Shown piece after piece: positions 48,026-60,788 of a stretch of 64,000 nucleotides of DNA; within the stretch, counting starts at the first letter, position 1; each line of letters starts with the position of its first letter. Both the position numbers and the translations under genes were made by a program. This stretch comes from Luzula sylvatica. Its lineage: Eukaryota > Streptophyta > Magnoliopsida > Poales > Juncaceae. The notes below the pieces were generated by a model. That model was given only the letters and a program-made list of their open reading frames with translations. It did not search any database and had not been told where the DNA came from. Where the stretch lies: NCBI GenBank assembly GCA_946800325.1, contig OX326956.1, forward strand, positions 17,078,667 through 17,142,666, read 5' to 3'.

Positions 48026-49470
48026 CCACATGTGCAAAACAATTTTAAATTATTAGTCCTCAGTTGTCATTAGCACGTGTTTTAGATGGAGATATCAGGT
48101 GCTGAGAAGTTCTATCAAGATTTGATTGTTGATTTGCAATTGAGGGGTATATTTGCTATTTGGAATTTTGCTAAAAGGAGTCCCACATTATAAGGGAAAT
48201 TTGTGAAAAGCCACGACCAAAAAATGTAGTTTTTGAGAAGTTATGACCAAAAAATGTGCAAGTTTAATTGTGAGATTCTATTATTTTTTGAAAAAAAATT
48301 GAAAAAAAAATAGCCTCGTGATCAGTATTGAGGATTTTTTTATTTTATTTTGTATATATATGATTATATCTAGAGGTTTTGTTTTATGATAATTTAATTT
48401 AGTTATTTTCAAGTTGATAAAATATGAATAGTTAGAATGTCATGGAACCGTGTTTATGACTTTGGAAACGTGTTTCCATGTTGGTACTGGCAAAGTTAAA
48501 ATATGAGTCAAAAAGAAAATGAAATGAAATAATAGAAGATGATCAACAAAAAGTTAAAATTAATTGTCATGTTGTTATAAGTCTAGTCTACAAATTTTGA
48601 CCAAGTTCACTTCCATGGCATAATATTCATTAGCCAATTTACTCAAATCAGAATGAAAAATTATAGTTGTTCCTCTAATATCTTCTCGATGTATTGATGT
48701 GTTGACAATATATAATAAATGCATTAAATGCTAAGTTATGTGGTAATCTGTATTTATTAGGTCGTAAACCCGCATTGATTAGGTGATAAACTAAATTATT
48801 AAAAAATAATTTGGTTTATTTAATATTTTTATTATATTTAATTTAACTCATGATAAGTCATATTTATTTGAACATATTTTTATTATTTTATTTTCGATCT
48901 TTTTTAAAAGAAAAATATTTTCATTTTTATTTTCTAATTTTTGCGAAATTATTATTTTTATTTTCATTATTATATTTTTGTTTATTTTTTAGATGATTTT
49001 CATTATTATATCCATTTAACACATGTTAAATAATATATTAATTTAGTCTAATAATTTTTTTTCCAAATTTATAAATTTAAATTTCATTAGTTATAGATGA
49101 TGTTAAACAAACTTGTTACAAATATTAAATAAATTAATTATGCGTGAAACGGCGAATATTTTTTATCACCATCGTTAATACACGCCAATACGTCATCACG
49201 GCTCAATCAGAATTTGCCTTGGGTAATGCTTAAATTTTAATTTTAATTAATAGTTGATATTACTCATATTTTCGTCTTTTCAGAAAGACGTAAACATCCA
49301 GACCAACATGAATGCTCTTCTGAACATTAAAATTGTGCAAGAATGACTAAAATTAATCACAATTCAAAATTACAAATTCAGTACCGATTCGAACACGCAC
49401 ATCCCGAACCGAAAGACTATCTTCTTACATTCTAACAAAAACATTCAACAAAAATTGCAAAAATTCTCAC
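47174..49470. other. Intergenic between GDSL and cpSRP43 genes
   Basis: AT-rich with no credible gene; the ORF at 47565-47771 is spurious. AGTCCCACATTA near 48179 resembles an snRNA promoter element but nothing snRNA-like follows. From about 49260 the sequence is probably the cpSRP43 3' UTR. Confidence 0.45.
47962..48021. repeat. (CT)30 microsatellite
   Basis: Uninterrupted CT tract of about 60 bp. Confidence 0.97.
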
Positions 49471-50637
49471 TCAAACAACCATCGAATCCGCAACCCCCTT
49501 CTCCCCCTCAACCATGTTCTTGTTCTCGAATTCCTGAACGAGCTCGGGATCCACATTCTCCACCGGCTCCCACGTTTTCTCCTCGAGATCGACCCATTTT
49601 ACCAGATACTCGATCTTGCCTCCCTCGGCCTCTCTCTTCTCCACCACCGACTCCGCAACACCATACTCCAACCCTTCTTCAAAATCTTTCACCAAATCCT
49701 CGGCCACCCATTCCGCCTTCACCCACTCTCTCTCTCCTCCATCTCTCCACTCAACCAAATACTCCCTATACTTCCCCTCCCCTCTTCCATCCACCACCTT
49801 CTCTACCTCCGCCCATTCGAAAACCATCTTCTCCAACTCCGCCTCGGCTCCCTCCAAACCCATCCTCCTCCCAAACGCTGAAGGATTCCCCTTTGGGGTC
49901 GCTGCAAGTACTTCCTTCACCAACACCAATGGCGTTCTTCCTTTTCCGTCCATTACATCGTGATCCGCGCCAGCTTCCAGCAATGCCTTCACCGCCGCTG
50001 GACGGCCATACCCAGCCGCGATGTGCAGTGGCGTCAATCCACCACCTGCACGCTCCAACTTGTTTAAGTCTGCGCCAGCTTGAGCCAAAATGCGTACGCA
50101 TTCATCCGAGCCTAGACCAGCTACGAAATGCAGAGCGGTACGACCGTCTGAATCCTCTGCGTCAGGATCACGAGAAATGGATTCGTCGGCGAGAAGGCTG
50201 GAAAGGGCGGATGAATCCGCTTTTTTAGCAGCTGTCCACCATGGAGTCTCGTACTCCGCAACCACATCGGAAGCAATACCATCGGATTGTACCCATGATG
50301 GAGTATGGCCATCTTTCCATTCGATCAAATACTCGGTTATTTTTGCAGACGTTGCGGTGCCATTATCGGCGAATATGGGAGATTCGACAGTTCGTCTGCC
50401 GATTATCCGAAGCACCTCGCCATATGGTTCGTCGTCTTTGAGCTCGTCTTTTATGCCATTGATTTCCTTTTGGGGAAATTGGTCTTGGAAGAAAGCAAAG
50501 GAAATGCGGAGGCGGCGGTGCCTTGATGGGAAATGAGTAATGTGGGTTTGTCGGATCGAAGGAGATACTCCATTGCCGGCGACAGGTAGAGGGACTTTAA
50601 GGCGAGAGAGGTAAGGGTTTATGAGCACTCCCTCCAT
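49471..50637 (-). CDS. CAO: Chloroplast signal recognition particle 43-kDa subunit (cpSRP43)
   Basis: A single intronless ORF of 388 residues. The first roughly 60 residues form a basic, Ser/Arg-rich transit peptide. A chromodomain follows (about 70-120: [11 protein letters not shown] to YLIEWKDG and PSWV), then four ankyrin repeats (about 125-265; [48 protein letters not shown]), then two more chromodomains (about 270-318 with YLVEWRDGG and 322-370 with [15 protein letters not shown]). This CD1-Ank-CD2-CD3 order is unique to cpSRP43, which with cpSRP54 chaperones light-harvesting chlorophyll proteins through the stroma to the thylakoid. Other ORFs over it are shadows produced by its GC-rich codons. 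Confidence 0.96.
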   Translation of the reverse strand: MEGVLINPYLSRLKVPLPVAGNGVSPSIRQTHITHFPSRHRRLRISFAFFQDQFPQKEINGIKDELKDDEPYGEVLRIIGRRTVESPIFADNGTATSAKITEYLIEWKDGHTPSWVQSDGIASDVVAEYETPWWTAAKKADSSALSSLLADESISRDPDAEDSDGRTALHFVAGLGSDECVRILAQAGADLNKLERAGGGLTPLHIAAGYGRPAAVKALLEAGADHDVMDGKGRTPLVLVKEVLAATPKGNPSAFGRRMGLEGAEAELEKMVFEWAEVEKVVDGRGEGKYREYLVEWRDGGEREWVKAEWVAEDLVKDFEEGLEYGVAESVVEKREAEGGKIEYLVKWVDLEEKTWEPVENVDPELVQEFENKNMVEGEKGVADSMVV

Positions 50638-52513
50638 TTGTGGGGGTTGTAGAAAGTACGAGAAGATGCATGGACAGTGTTTGGTTTCTGAATTGAGTGG
50701 ATAAGGAAGATAAGGAAGAGGATGGCTTCATTTGGATCTTTTGCCCAAAAATCTTCAATTCTCTCGAATATATTCAATAGGCCAAGGCTTGAATCTTGAT
50801 GGGTTTTAGTTACATTTTGGGCTGAAAAAATTATTTTCCTTCTATTTGAATATTTCATACTTTTATTGTTAGATCCTACATTAATGATTAAATTGATTGA
50901 TTACATTAAAAGTTCATGAATTCAATTAAGAAATATAATCAATCAAGTTAAATACTTTCGATTGACGCATCAAGAATGTTTAAGTGAGATTGAGGAACAT
51001 CATAAAAACCCCTAATAATAAATCAACAGAGAAGTAGCAAATTGTTACCGGAAAATTGAAGCTATGCTAAGAGCGAAAATCTTGGGATATTGCTATACGA
51101 GAAACTTTAACATAAGACGTACAAAATAAGATGGGGCGATCGAAGAACGACTAATGTGTGTACTGCGTATAACAGAGGAAGGAATTATAAAAGAATAAAA
51201 TTGACAAATCTCTAATTATTTATGGGCACGAGGAGTCTTTGTTCGAATTGGCGACACCGAAGGAATGACAACGGTGTCGATGGTGTGAAAAGCAAGGAAT
51301 GGATGGATCCGATTTGATATTTAAAGATTTGGCTATTAGTACTATTCATATGTGTATCATCACATTTTGTTGTTTTTTAATTTATTTGGTATTTTGTTCG
51401 TGATCTTTTATGATTGTTTTTATTAGTAATATTTGAATATTTCGAATAAGAAAAACATTTATATATCGGGTGGTTGACATGATAATTTTTGTATATATTA
51501 ATAATTAATAATATTTATAATTTTTTAAAGTATAATTTATGATAAAATTTATTATTTGATTATTAGTTGTATATTTTTTGGGGGGACAATTTTTTTAGTA
51601 AATAATATAATTATCGTTTGAGTATTTAAAATTAATCCGTATTCGTATTCGTGTGATATCCGAATTGTATCTGTATTTGTATGATATCCAAATCATAATC
51701 ATATCTGGATACTATTCACACTTGCATCTATAATCGAATTTTTTTAACAAATACAAACAATGACAGATCTATGTAGAGACTACAGAGGCAGTGTCCCTTC
51801 CTAGAATTTTAGACGGTAGCATATATATATTTATGTTATTGTATATTATGATAAAATTAAAAAATTATGTACGATAGGCTACCTAAATATCATCCCCAAT
51901 TGATACGAGACGGGACAAGATTCGTCACTAGATAGAAATATAATTTGACCATTATCCGATTGCACCTCCTAGTCACTATACATACCAGTACAAATGTATA
52001 AACACCTGAAGTGAGGTGAAGTAGAAAAATGAGTTTTCGTAGACTCGAGTCACGGGGATCAATAAAATGGCTATACAAATTTAAATAATGAAAAGTTGAT
52101 ATGAGCAGAAATAACTGTCACGAGTTATAACATGGTGTTTAGATTGTTTAAGATCGATTTAGATCTCGTTATATTTTATTGTCGCACATATCCAAATTAG
52201 ATTGGTTTAGTGGTGAAAATGCTGAAGAGAATGCCGGTCAAATTCAGGTGCCCACCGCCCACTACCGTGGGGAGGAAAGGACGAAGAAAGTGCTCATATT
52301 TCTCACGTTTTTTTCACTATTCAATACAATAATGATTTCCTACGTCTAATCACATGATTACTCTAATTTCCAACAAAAAACAATGACTATTATTTTATTC
52401 TGTAATACAAAATCCCAATCAAACCTATAAAATTACTGATTTTCTAGTCCAACGTAGAAAAACTTCACAGAAAATCTCATTCCCAATCGAAGCACACACA
52501 GCGAAGCTCAATC
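50638..52513. other. Divergent intergenic region between cpSRP43 and the 4CL-like gene
   Basis: About 50640-50850 is probably the cpSRP43 leader. Around 51060-51310 is a GC-richer patch with no coding sense. 51620-51720 has repeated TATCCGAAT/GATATCCAAAT phrases. 52330-52513 is the probable 4CL-like leader. No other gene. Confidence 0.45.
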
Positions 52514-55500
52514 ATGGCAAGTATGAACGAATCGACGGTAGACCCACGTAGTGGGTACTGTTCCGCCACTCGAATATACCGGAGTAAGCGTCAATCAGTC
52601 CCTCTTCCGGCCGAACCCTACCTCGACGTCACCACTTTCCTCTCTTCTCGTCATCACTCCGGCACCACCGCCTTGATCGACGCCTCTACTGGACGCCATG
52701 TTTCCTTCACCGAGCTTTGGCACTCCGTCTCCGCCGTCTCGACCGCCCTCCTCTCTCCTCCTCTCTCTATTCGTAAAGGTCAAGTTGTTCTCATTCTCTC
52801 ACCAAATTCTCTACACTTCCCTGTTGTTTCTCTCGCGGTTATGTCTCTCGGAGCCGTAATCACCACCACCAACCCATTAAACACACCTGGTGAGATCTCC
52901 AAGCAAATTGCCGATTCGAATCCTGTTTTGGTTTTCGTTACCCGCGATTTGGTACCCAAACTACCCAAAAATCTGAAATTTTCTATAATCCTTCTCGAAG
53001 ATCACAAAATCAAAGACGATGATCCTCGAATCGTCTTCACAATAAATGAAATGATTGCTACAAAACCCAATTTGAATTTGCCGAGGGAAAAGGTCAAGCA
53101 GAACGATACGGCTACGCTTCTCTACTCCTCCGGCACAACGGGTAACAGCAAAGGCGTCGTCGCGACTCATCGAAATCTAATCTCGATGATTCAAATAATC
53201 CTTGCTAGATTCAAACTCGAAGAAGGGCAAGGCCCACAAACATTTCTCTGCACGGTACCCATGTTTCACGTGTACGGTCTAGCCGCATTCGCGACGGGTT
53301 TACTCGGATCCGGTTCGACGATTGTAATTCTCGAGAAATTCGAAATGAGCGAGTTACTTCGCTCCATCTCGTCCTATGGAGTCACGTACCTTCCCCTCGT
53401 GCCGCCAATTTTGGTCGCGATGGTCGCGCAGCCAACAAAACTACCTCTTGGTCCGCTTCGTAAAATTCTCTCTGGCGGAGCTCCGTTAAGTCGAGAAATC
53501 ATCGAGGGATTCAAAGAAAAGTATCCCGATATTGAGATCTTACAAGGATATGGGCTCACCGAAAGCACTGCCATTGGTGCGTCTACAGATTCGGCCGAAG
53601 AGAGCCGTCGATACGGTACTGCCGGTTTGCTTTCGCCCAATACCGAAGCACGCATTGTCGATCCCGAGACGGGAGATTCGCTGCCGGTTAACCGTACCGG
53701 TGAGCTTTGGCTTCGTGGGCCCTACATAATGAAAGGTATTAATTAATATTTGATTGGCTAAATGATTTTAACATTGTGGAATGGCGAATTTGACCATGGT
53801 GATTGCAGAATATTTTAAAAACGAAGATGCGACCAAGGCAACGCTCGACTCGGAGGGATGGCTTCGAACCGGCGATCTGTGTTACATTGATGAGCTTGGA
53901 TATCTTTTTGTGGTCGATAGACTTAAAGAGCTAATTAAATATAAAGGCTATCAGGTATTAATTCATCTACATTTCTTTTTATCAAATTTTAATTGATGAT
54001 GGATAATCATAATAATTAATAATATCGTATTAGGTTCCTCCTGCGGAACTGGAGGCTCTGTTGCTGACGAATCCTGAAATCACCGATGCTGCTGTTATAC
54101 CGTAAGTTAATTATAAATTATTGACATGTATTTAATATTTATGATCAATAAATTTGGAGTTTTGAATATATTGATCAAGTCGAAACTGGTATGTATAGGT
54201 TTCCTGACAAGGAGGTGGGGCAATTTCCTATGGCCTATGTTGTGAGAAAATCTGGAAGCAATTTGTCAGAGACTCGAGTCATGGAATTTGTGGCGAAACA
54301 GGTGCGATCCAAATTAATATATTTCTTACCAATTTATTATTGTTCAAAGCTTTACTTATGTTTTTTTTTATGTATCTAAAAGTCTATTATTTGTACACAT
54401 ATAATTAATTGGGGGAATTTCTTGTATGTCCCTCCAAAAACACAAAATATCATATTTGTCCTTACAAAATTGATAATATCAAATTTAACCCTCTAAAACT
54501 TAATTGATATCAAATTAATACAAAACTAACAAATCTGTTAAACTTAACAGAAAACAATACAATTACTATTTTACCCTCTAAACCCAATAACTCCATTAAC
54601 CCTAAACCCGATAACCCCATAAACCGATAAGCTCAACCTGGCTGGCTCTTCTTCTTCTTCTTCTAACGAGTAACGATTGACCCCTCCTCTTACTCTTCTC
54701 CATGGCAACTTATATCTCTGACTCTATTAGCTGGTGCCTCGAGTGTGCTATTAACAGAGGCATCTATCTATTTTAATTTTTGGTTGTTTTGAACTCATAA
54801 GTTTCTAGTTATTCTTGTTTTTTTCCATGCTAATGTGTTGCCTTGTGCTATTTTTTGTTTGTATTTCTTGGATGTTATGAAATTAAAAGAACAAGAAGAG
54901 ATGGGTGAATGGTTATATTTCACGTATTTTCTGATTGTAGAGTGTACTCTTTCAAGCTCGTCAATATGAGCTCAGCAATCGCCGAAGTGCATCAAATTGT
55001 TGGAGAAATCTAATACAATCATAATAGTTGTAACTAGCTGTAATTACTAAATCTAATGATGTGTTCAGATAATACAAGAGTTTAAGATGAGATCTAGCAT
55101 TCTTATTTTGTTTACTCTTCTTCATCACCATTTCACCCATTTCACCCATTTTATTGTTATACAAAAAGAGAGCGTAGAAATGGGAAAATCAAAAACTGAG
55201 GAAGGGGAAAGCAAATCGGAAGAGGAGAGAGACAAACAAACTAATCAATATTTTTTACCTATTTGCTTGCCATTTCTCTTCGCGAGGATAAAGACGAGAA
55301 GAGCTAGAGAAAGGGATAATGAAAGAATTGACAAGGAGGGCATTTTAGTCTATTTTATAATCATGTTCATTAACTCGAGTAAGATTTACTAATTAAACTA
55401 TAACTAAACAGAAAATAAACCGAAAAGTTAACATTTTGGTTAAATTTGATATTTTGAAGTTTTTCATGGATTGAGTGTTTTTTGTATTTGAGAGGATAAA

Positions 55501-56259
55501 TTTGATAATTACATTTTTAGAGGGACATATTTGATATTTCTTGTTTTTGGAGGGACATACTAGAAATTACCCCTAATTAATTTTAATTTCTTTTCACGTG
55601 ACCAGTTTACAAGGTTTTACTTATTTACCTTTTTTATTTTTAGGTTCCTTACTTTTTGTTTTGTATGCTAGTTTTGGAATAAAACGAGAAAATATGAAAT
55701 TTGAAAATAATAAGGCCAAATTTCATATGTACCCTTACAAATCCCCACAATTTCACGTATACCCCTGCAAAACGTGAAATATCATGAATACCTCTACAAA
55801 ATTATCATAATTTCATGGATGCCCTTTTTGTTAGATTTTTGTTAACTATCTGCTAAGATTATCGCTAAATTTTGCTTTTACGATTTTACCCCCTATGCAA
55901 ATAAGCAATAAATTTTATGTTAGAAAAATCGAAAAAGCATAAATTAGGGGTAATCTTAGCATATAGTTAACCAAAATTTAACAAAAAGGGTATTCGTGAA
56001 ATTTTAGTAGTTTTGTAGGGGCATTCATGATATTTCACGTTTTGCAAGGGTATACGTGAAATTGTGGGGTTTTGTAGGGGTAGGTATGGAATTTGATAGT
56101 TATTTTTGAAATAGAACCGAATATTCATTTTTGTAATTTTAAAAGGTGGCACCATATAAGAAGATTCGAAGAGTGGCATTTGTGTCTACCATTCCAAAAA
56201 ACGCGTCGGGAAAAATACTAAGGAAGGATCTCATAAAACTCGCTACCGCCAAGCTTTGA
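52514..56259 (+). CDS. 4-coumarate:CoA ligase-like acyl-CoA synthetase, peroxisomal
   Basis: Five exons: 52514-53735, 53809-53954, 54034-54101, 54199-54301 and 56146-56259, giving 550 residues. It belongs to the ANL (AMP-forming) superfamily, which activates carboxylic acids as CoA thioesters through an adenylate. Box [15 protein letters not shown], lies at 202-215 and box II, GELWLRG, at 396-402. GYGLTES, the hinge region [20 protein letters not shown] and the catalytic lysine block [12 protein letters not shown] are present. The C-terminus is AKL, a type 1 peroxisomal targeting signal. The sequence is closer to 4CL-like clade enzymes (At5g63380/At1g20510 type, linked to fatty-acid and jasmonate-precursor activation) than to true 4CL. 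Intron 4 is 1.84 kb because two TIR elements inserted there. Confidence 0.93.
54411..55572. mobile_element. 1.16-kb MULE-type element in 4CL-like intron 4
   Basis: Perfect 9-bp TSD, TAATTAATT, at 54402-54410 and 55573-55581. Ends GGGGGAATTTCTTGTATGTC and, reverse-complemented, GGGGTAATTTCTAGTATGTC, with about 80 bp of inverted similarity through CCCTCCAAAAACA. The interior has a (CTT)n patch and a GC-richer stretch around 54640-54760; the ORF at 55087-55392 is Lys/Glu-rich and not recognised. No transposase. Confidence 0.87.
55717..56095. mobile_element. Inverted-repeat MITE in 4CL-like intron 4
   Basis: Long inverted arms: CAAATTTCATATGTACCCTT against, reverse-complemented, CAAATTCCATACCTACCCCT. 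They continue through CCCCACAATTTCACGTATAC and AACGTGAAATATCATGAATA and leave a loop near 55870-55930. No clean target duplication was found. It ends about 50 bp before the last exon, close to the branch-point region. Confidence 0.75.
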
Positions 56260-57327
56260 TCGCGATTTAATTAGATAAGTTCTTGCGGGAAGAAAGGGAG
56301 CGAAAAAACGAGTGTTGGAAATATTTTTTTATTGTGTAATAATATAATAGATCTTGTGTTATGGAGTAGTATATATATTTTTCATGTATATTTTGTTGAG
56401 ATAAATAATTATGTTGTATTTGAAAAAATAAAATAATATTATGTTAAGTGGCCAATATGCAATATTCGAACAATAAGTACAAACATATAATAGACGCTAG
56501 AATGTAGAAGTGATATAATCATATAAAAAATAAAATAAACATATGAAAATGTATTATGTACTTGTAATAATGTATATTATCATTCAAATATGTAAAATAA
56601 ATATAAAAAATATACTGTATATATAAAACGTTTAATTTGAATCTAATAAAGATATAATTAACATATAAAAATCATTTTTTTCACTAACACCCAAACTACC
56701 TATAACATTAACTGATTTTCTGCCACCAGCCCCATTGGCAATTAGGTCCATTGCCGACCAAAAAATTAGCTTGCCGCTTTCGAGGAGTGTTTTCTTAAAA
56801 TAAAAATTCATCTTTTTTTTTAGTACGCAAAAAAAATGTTATTTTTTTTTTTATTTGTAAGTATAATGCTATTGCAAAATGAAAATTAGTATTTATGGCA
56901 ATCTGTACTCGAAAACACCAATCACTTTGTTTTTCTTTTACCTTTTATTTGTTATCAATCAGTCCGGTTTAATTAAAATTTGAATAATACTCGCGCTACG
57001 CGGCGAGCATGATAACCATATTTTAGTTTTATTTCGAAATGATGATTTTATGATGATATTAAAATAAAATTATTTCACATTATATTAATCTTATTTATAT
57101 AATTAATTTAAGTATAAAGAAGAATATATTTTAAGATTATAATATGTTTTGATAGAAAATACCTTACTTTTCATCAAAATTTAATACATGTATTAATACA
57201 AATATAATATCAGAAATATAACACAAATTTACGAAAAAAGATAACGACAAAAATCATTGTTGCTCGTGATAGTTCATACAATATAATTATAAAAACATTG
57301 AAACATAGAACTAATACATACAAGATG
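56260..57327. other. Intergenic with a Helitron-like relic
   Basis: AT-rich. On the minus strand CTCGCCGCGTAGCGCGAG (56993-57010) forms a Helitron-type hairpin followed by TATTATTCAAAT, where CTAGT would be expected. It is a decayed 3' end whose element would extend to the right. Confidence 0.4.
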
Positions 57328-57475
57328 CATAATTTTTTTTTTAAGAGCATCCTAGATCGCGAATCGTGACCATTATATGTTTTTTTATATTGCTGCCGTC
57401 GGGACTGAAATCCACAATTTCTACACATGGGGGTTTATTGTGCTAATCACTCAACCATCTTGGCTATGAGCTCAT
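57328..57475 (-). mobile_element. Decayed tRNA-derived SINE, minus strand
   Basis: On the minus strand GCCAATGAGCTCATAGCCAA is followed by an A-box-like GGTTGAGTGATTAG, then GTGGATTTCAGTCCC as a mutated B box, ending in GCTCTTAAAAAAAA. No target duplication is clear. Confidence 0.45.
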
Positions 57476-59065
57476 TGGCAAATAATTAATTATATAATAC
57501 TGATAAATTTTTTTATTGATAAACAAAATGATGAAACTCATAACCAACATACATTTAACAATCAAATAATATCAAAATTTAGTTTACCAAAAATATAATT
57601 AAAAATTATTTGACATCATAGATATTTTTAAATTACAACTTAAAAAAAAAACAAAAGCATTCAAAATATGTTTATGAGTTAAAAAAGTTATTTATTTCTT
57701 GATAGGTAAAATATTAATTTTCAATTATGTTCAATTTTGAAAATTTCAATATCAAAGTTGTTTAAACAAAACACAAATATACCTACTTAGTAATATATGA
57801 TTCTCACTATTATAGTCTTTATAAAATTGATAATTAATTAAATATCAATACACAATTTTTTACATTGTATTTTTTTACATAATATATTCACAAATTAAAA
57901 TAAATACAATTATTCATAAACTATATTAATACGAATGCCAAATTGAATAAAAAATGAAATGAAAATACTTGACAAATTTGTTAAATCAAAGCTTTTAAAA
58001 TATTATTAATAAACTTAACAAATCACATTACAAAATTTAATGATTAACAATCATGAATAATCATGATAACATGACTCCACAGAAAACTCAAATATACGTA
58101 AAATAAAGAAATGGTAAATAATATCATTTGAAATTGTGAAATAAAACATGTCAAAATGATTGACGTGTGTTAAAAGCTGAAAAAAATTTAGTCAATTCAT
58201 TTAAGAAAAATAATATTACTAAGCTTGTAAAGTTGTCAGAAGATTATTAGTTATCCACCCAATCTAATCTAATATAATATAATTATCAATTATTAATAAT
58301 GAAAAGGAAAGCACAAGGTGGCACTAAAGGATATTAGAAATATCCAACTCTACAAAATTCCTTGTGATCATGAATAATGATATTGATGACACGATCGTTT
58401 GCTTGTCTTCAGGGTGAAGCCAAGCCAATGCATTCATTCTTATCTCCTTGTACTCAATAATAATCAATCCCTAATCCCAATCACAAGCGCGTGATCATCA
58501 TATTCATCATTATCACGAGTCCTCACTCACTCCTCGAATCCATGGACACAGCTTTCTTTCGTTTAATAAATTAAAATATAGCTCTTTGATTTTTATTGCA
58601 GAAACTAGGGAAGTCATATATATCTTACTCCGAAGTAATTAATTAATGTGGATATTTTTAATTAGTGGATAATTTTAATTATTATCATTAAATATATATA
58701 TATATTTTTTTAAAATTAGCGGATAATTTTATGATATGATTTTTTTTAAAAAGTAATGTGGATATTTTTAATTAATTATTTTTTTTTAGAAAAACACATT
58801 TTATTATTATCATTAAATAATTAAATTATCAAAATATTTTTTTTAAAAAATCTATCATAAAACAAAAAATCCCATCATAGAATCATTCATAAATCATATG
58901 TTATAATTTGTGAGAGGTTATATCCGTGAACGAAAAATCATTTTTTTTATACGTGTACTAATAATTTTCATATTTTATATTTATATTCATATACCCATAA
59001 AATATTTGAATAATGAGTGGGATCACACTTTTGACATGTGCATACACCAAAACCATTAGCGCCAT
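57476..59065. other. Intergenic, no gene seen
   Basis: Very AT-rich DNA. The ORFs are short and implausible. Confidence 0.5.
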
Positions 59066-59074
59066 TATTAAACC

Positions 59075-59242
59075 GGGCAGTGCTACAGTCACTCCCTCCC
59101 TCACTCCCAAATCCCCTCCCTAGGTCTATGACATGTGGGACCCACACAATATGTCACAAAAATTAATGTATGTGGGTCCCACATGTCATAGACCAAGGAA
59201 GGGAATATGGGAGGGAGGGAGGGAGTGGCTAGAGCATTACCC
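59075..59242. mobile_element. 168-bp MULE-type MITE upstream of the expansin-like gene
   Basis: Perfect 9-bp TSD, TATTAAACC, at 59066-59074 and 59243-59251. Inverted arms contain CACTCCCTCCCTCACTCCC and GGTCTATGACATGTGGGACC against their reverse complements, meeting at a short loop (59150-59165). The right end is about 430 bp before the expansin-like start codon. Confidence 0.9.
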
Positions 59243-59673
59243 TATTAAACCACCCATCCATTGATAGATAGTAGTTCCTTCCGTACACCTTCCCACTGCA
59301 CACTTCTTTACTAAAAAAAACACGAGTCCACGAAATCTCTCCTTCCTTGTCCATTCTCCTTCCACCTCATCGACCGACATGAAAAGATCCCCACCGAAAC
59401 ACAGTGACGACCCAAAACCAAGCAAGCTCACAAGGCCCCCTTCTCAACAGTGTTAGGTCCTCTTTCTCTTTCTCTCTCTCTTTCTCTCACTTCGGCTGCT
59501 TCTCTATTTCTTTTTGGAGCTTCATGCCCCACGTTTTCTTGGATTTTATCTCAATAATCCACTGCTCTCCACTTGGAACACGGCCCCTTTTTCAATCATC
59601 TCGTTGCTTATTTTCATGCCACCACTTTAAATACTTGGGTTCTCTCTTTCTTCCAAAGTTCTCTGTTTTAGCC

Positions 59674-60788
59674 ATGAGAATCTCCATTTTGATTCTTCAT
59701 TATCTCTTCTTTCTTCTCTCTACTGCCTTTGCTTGTGATAGGTGCATACATCAGTCCAAAGCGAGCTATTATACAAGTGCAGATTATCTCACAGGTTCGA
59801 TTCAACAAGCCTCTCTTTCTCAATTCACTTTGTGTACTTCGAATTTGAGTTTCTAATTTTGTGTATATAGATGGGGCTTGTGGGTACGGATCGATTGCTT
59901 CGGGGTTCAATGGTGGATATCTAGCTGCCGGTACGGGTTCTCTGTACCGAAGCGGTACCGGTTGCGGTGCATGCTTTCAGGTTCGAATTTCTTTAATAAC
60001 TATTCATGATTTCATTTCTAATATGGAAAAATTGGTGCAGATAAGATGCAAGAATGCTAAGCTTTGTTCCGATGGCGGCGTTAAAGTAATTCTGACCGAT
60101 TTAAACAAAAGCAATCGAACCGATTTTGTGCTCAGCTCGTCGGCATTTACGTCCATGGCGAAAGCTGGAATGGCGCCCCAACTGAAGAAATTCAGATTAG
60201 TAGATATCGAATATAAAAGGTAAAATTGAATTATCCTTCTCAAAATTCACAATTTTTTTCCAATTATAGAACTGCATTTCAGATTAATTACAGAATTGTT
60301 TTAGCAAATTATTCATGTTTTCTTAATATGCAGAATTCCATGTGTATATAAAAACAAGAATCTAACAGTGAGGGTAGAAGAGAAGAGTCAAAGCCCCAAC
60401 TACTTGGCAATTAAATTCCTCTACCAAGGAGGCCAGACAGACATTGTGGCAGTGGATCTGGCTCGGGTATTTAATTACTCACAATCACATTTTCTTGGCT
60501 GAAATTCTTGAATTATTTGGCTAAACACGGTTCACACAGGTCGGTTCGTCGAATTGGCGGTTCATGACGAGAGATTACGGACCGGTATGGAGCACGACTC
60601 AGGTGCCGGTTGGCCCGTTACAACTTCGACTCGTGGTCACGGGCGGTTTCGACGGGAAATGGATTTGGGCGAATAGCCCGATCATTCCGGCGAACTGGAG
60701 AACGGGTTCGATCTACGACACGCATGTTCAGCTAATCGACATTGCTCAAGAAGGATGTTCTCCTTGTGATAACAAAGATTGGAAGTGA
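59674..60788 (+). CDS. EXLA: Expansin-like A
   Basis: Five exons: 59674-59794, 59871-59980, 60041-60219, 60334-60466 and 60540-60788, giving 263 residues. Residues 1-20 are a signal peptide ([20 protein letters not shown]). The mature start [15 protein letters not shown] is a hallmark of the EXLA branch. The double-psi barrel domain follows ([34 protein letters not shown]), without the HFD motif of alpha/beta expansins, and then the CBM63-like C-terminal domain ([30 protein letters not shown]). EXLA proteins are secreted to the cell wall; wall-loosening activity has not been firmly shown. The start sits behind a pyrimidine-rich leader (59460-59490). All domains are intact. Confidence 0.94.

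Noticed and set aside
48175..48200. snRNA-type upstream element AGTCCCACATTA
   Set aside because: No correctly spaced TATA box and no snRNA-like sequence follow.
49455..50228. 257-residue proline-rich plus-strand ORF and other frames over 49471-50637
   Set aside because: They are antisense shadows of the GC-rich intronless cpSRP43 gene.
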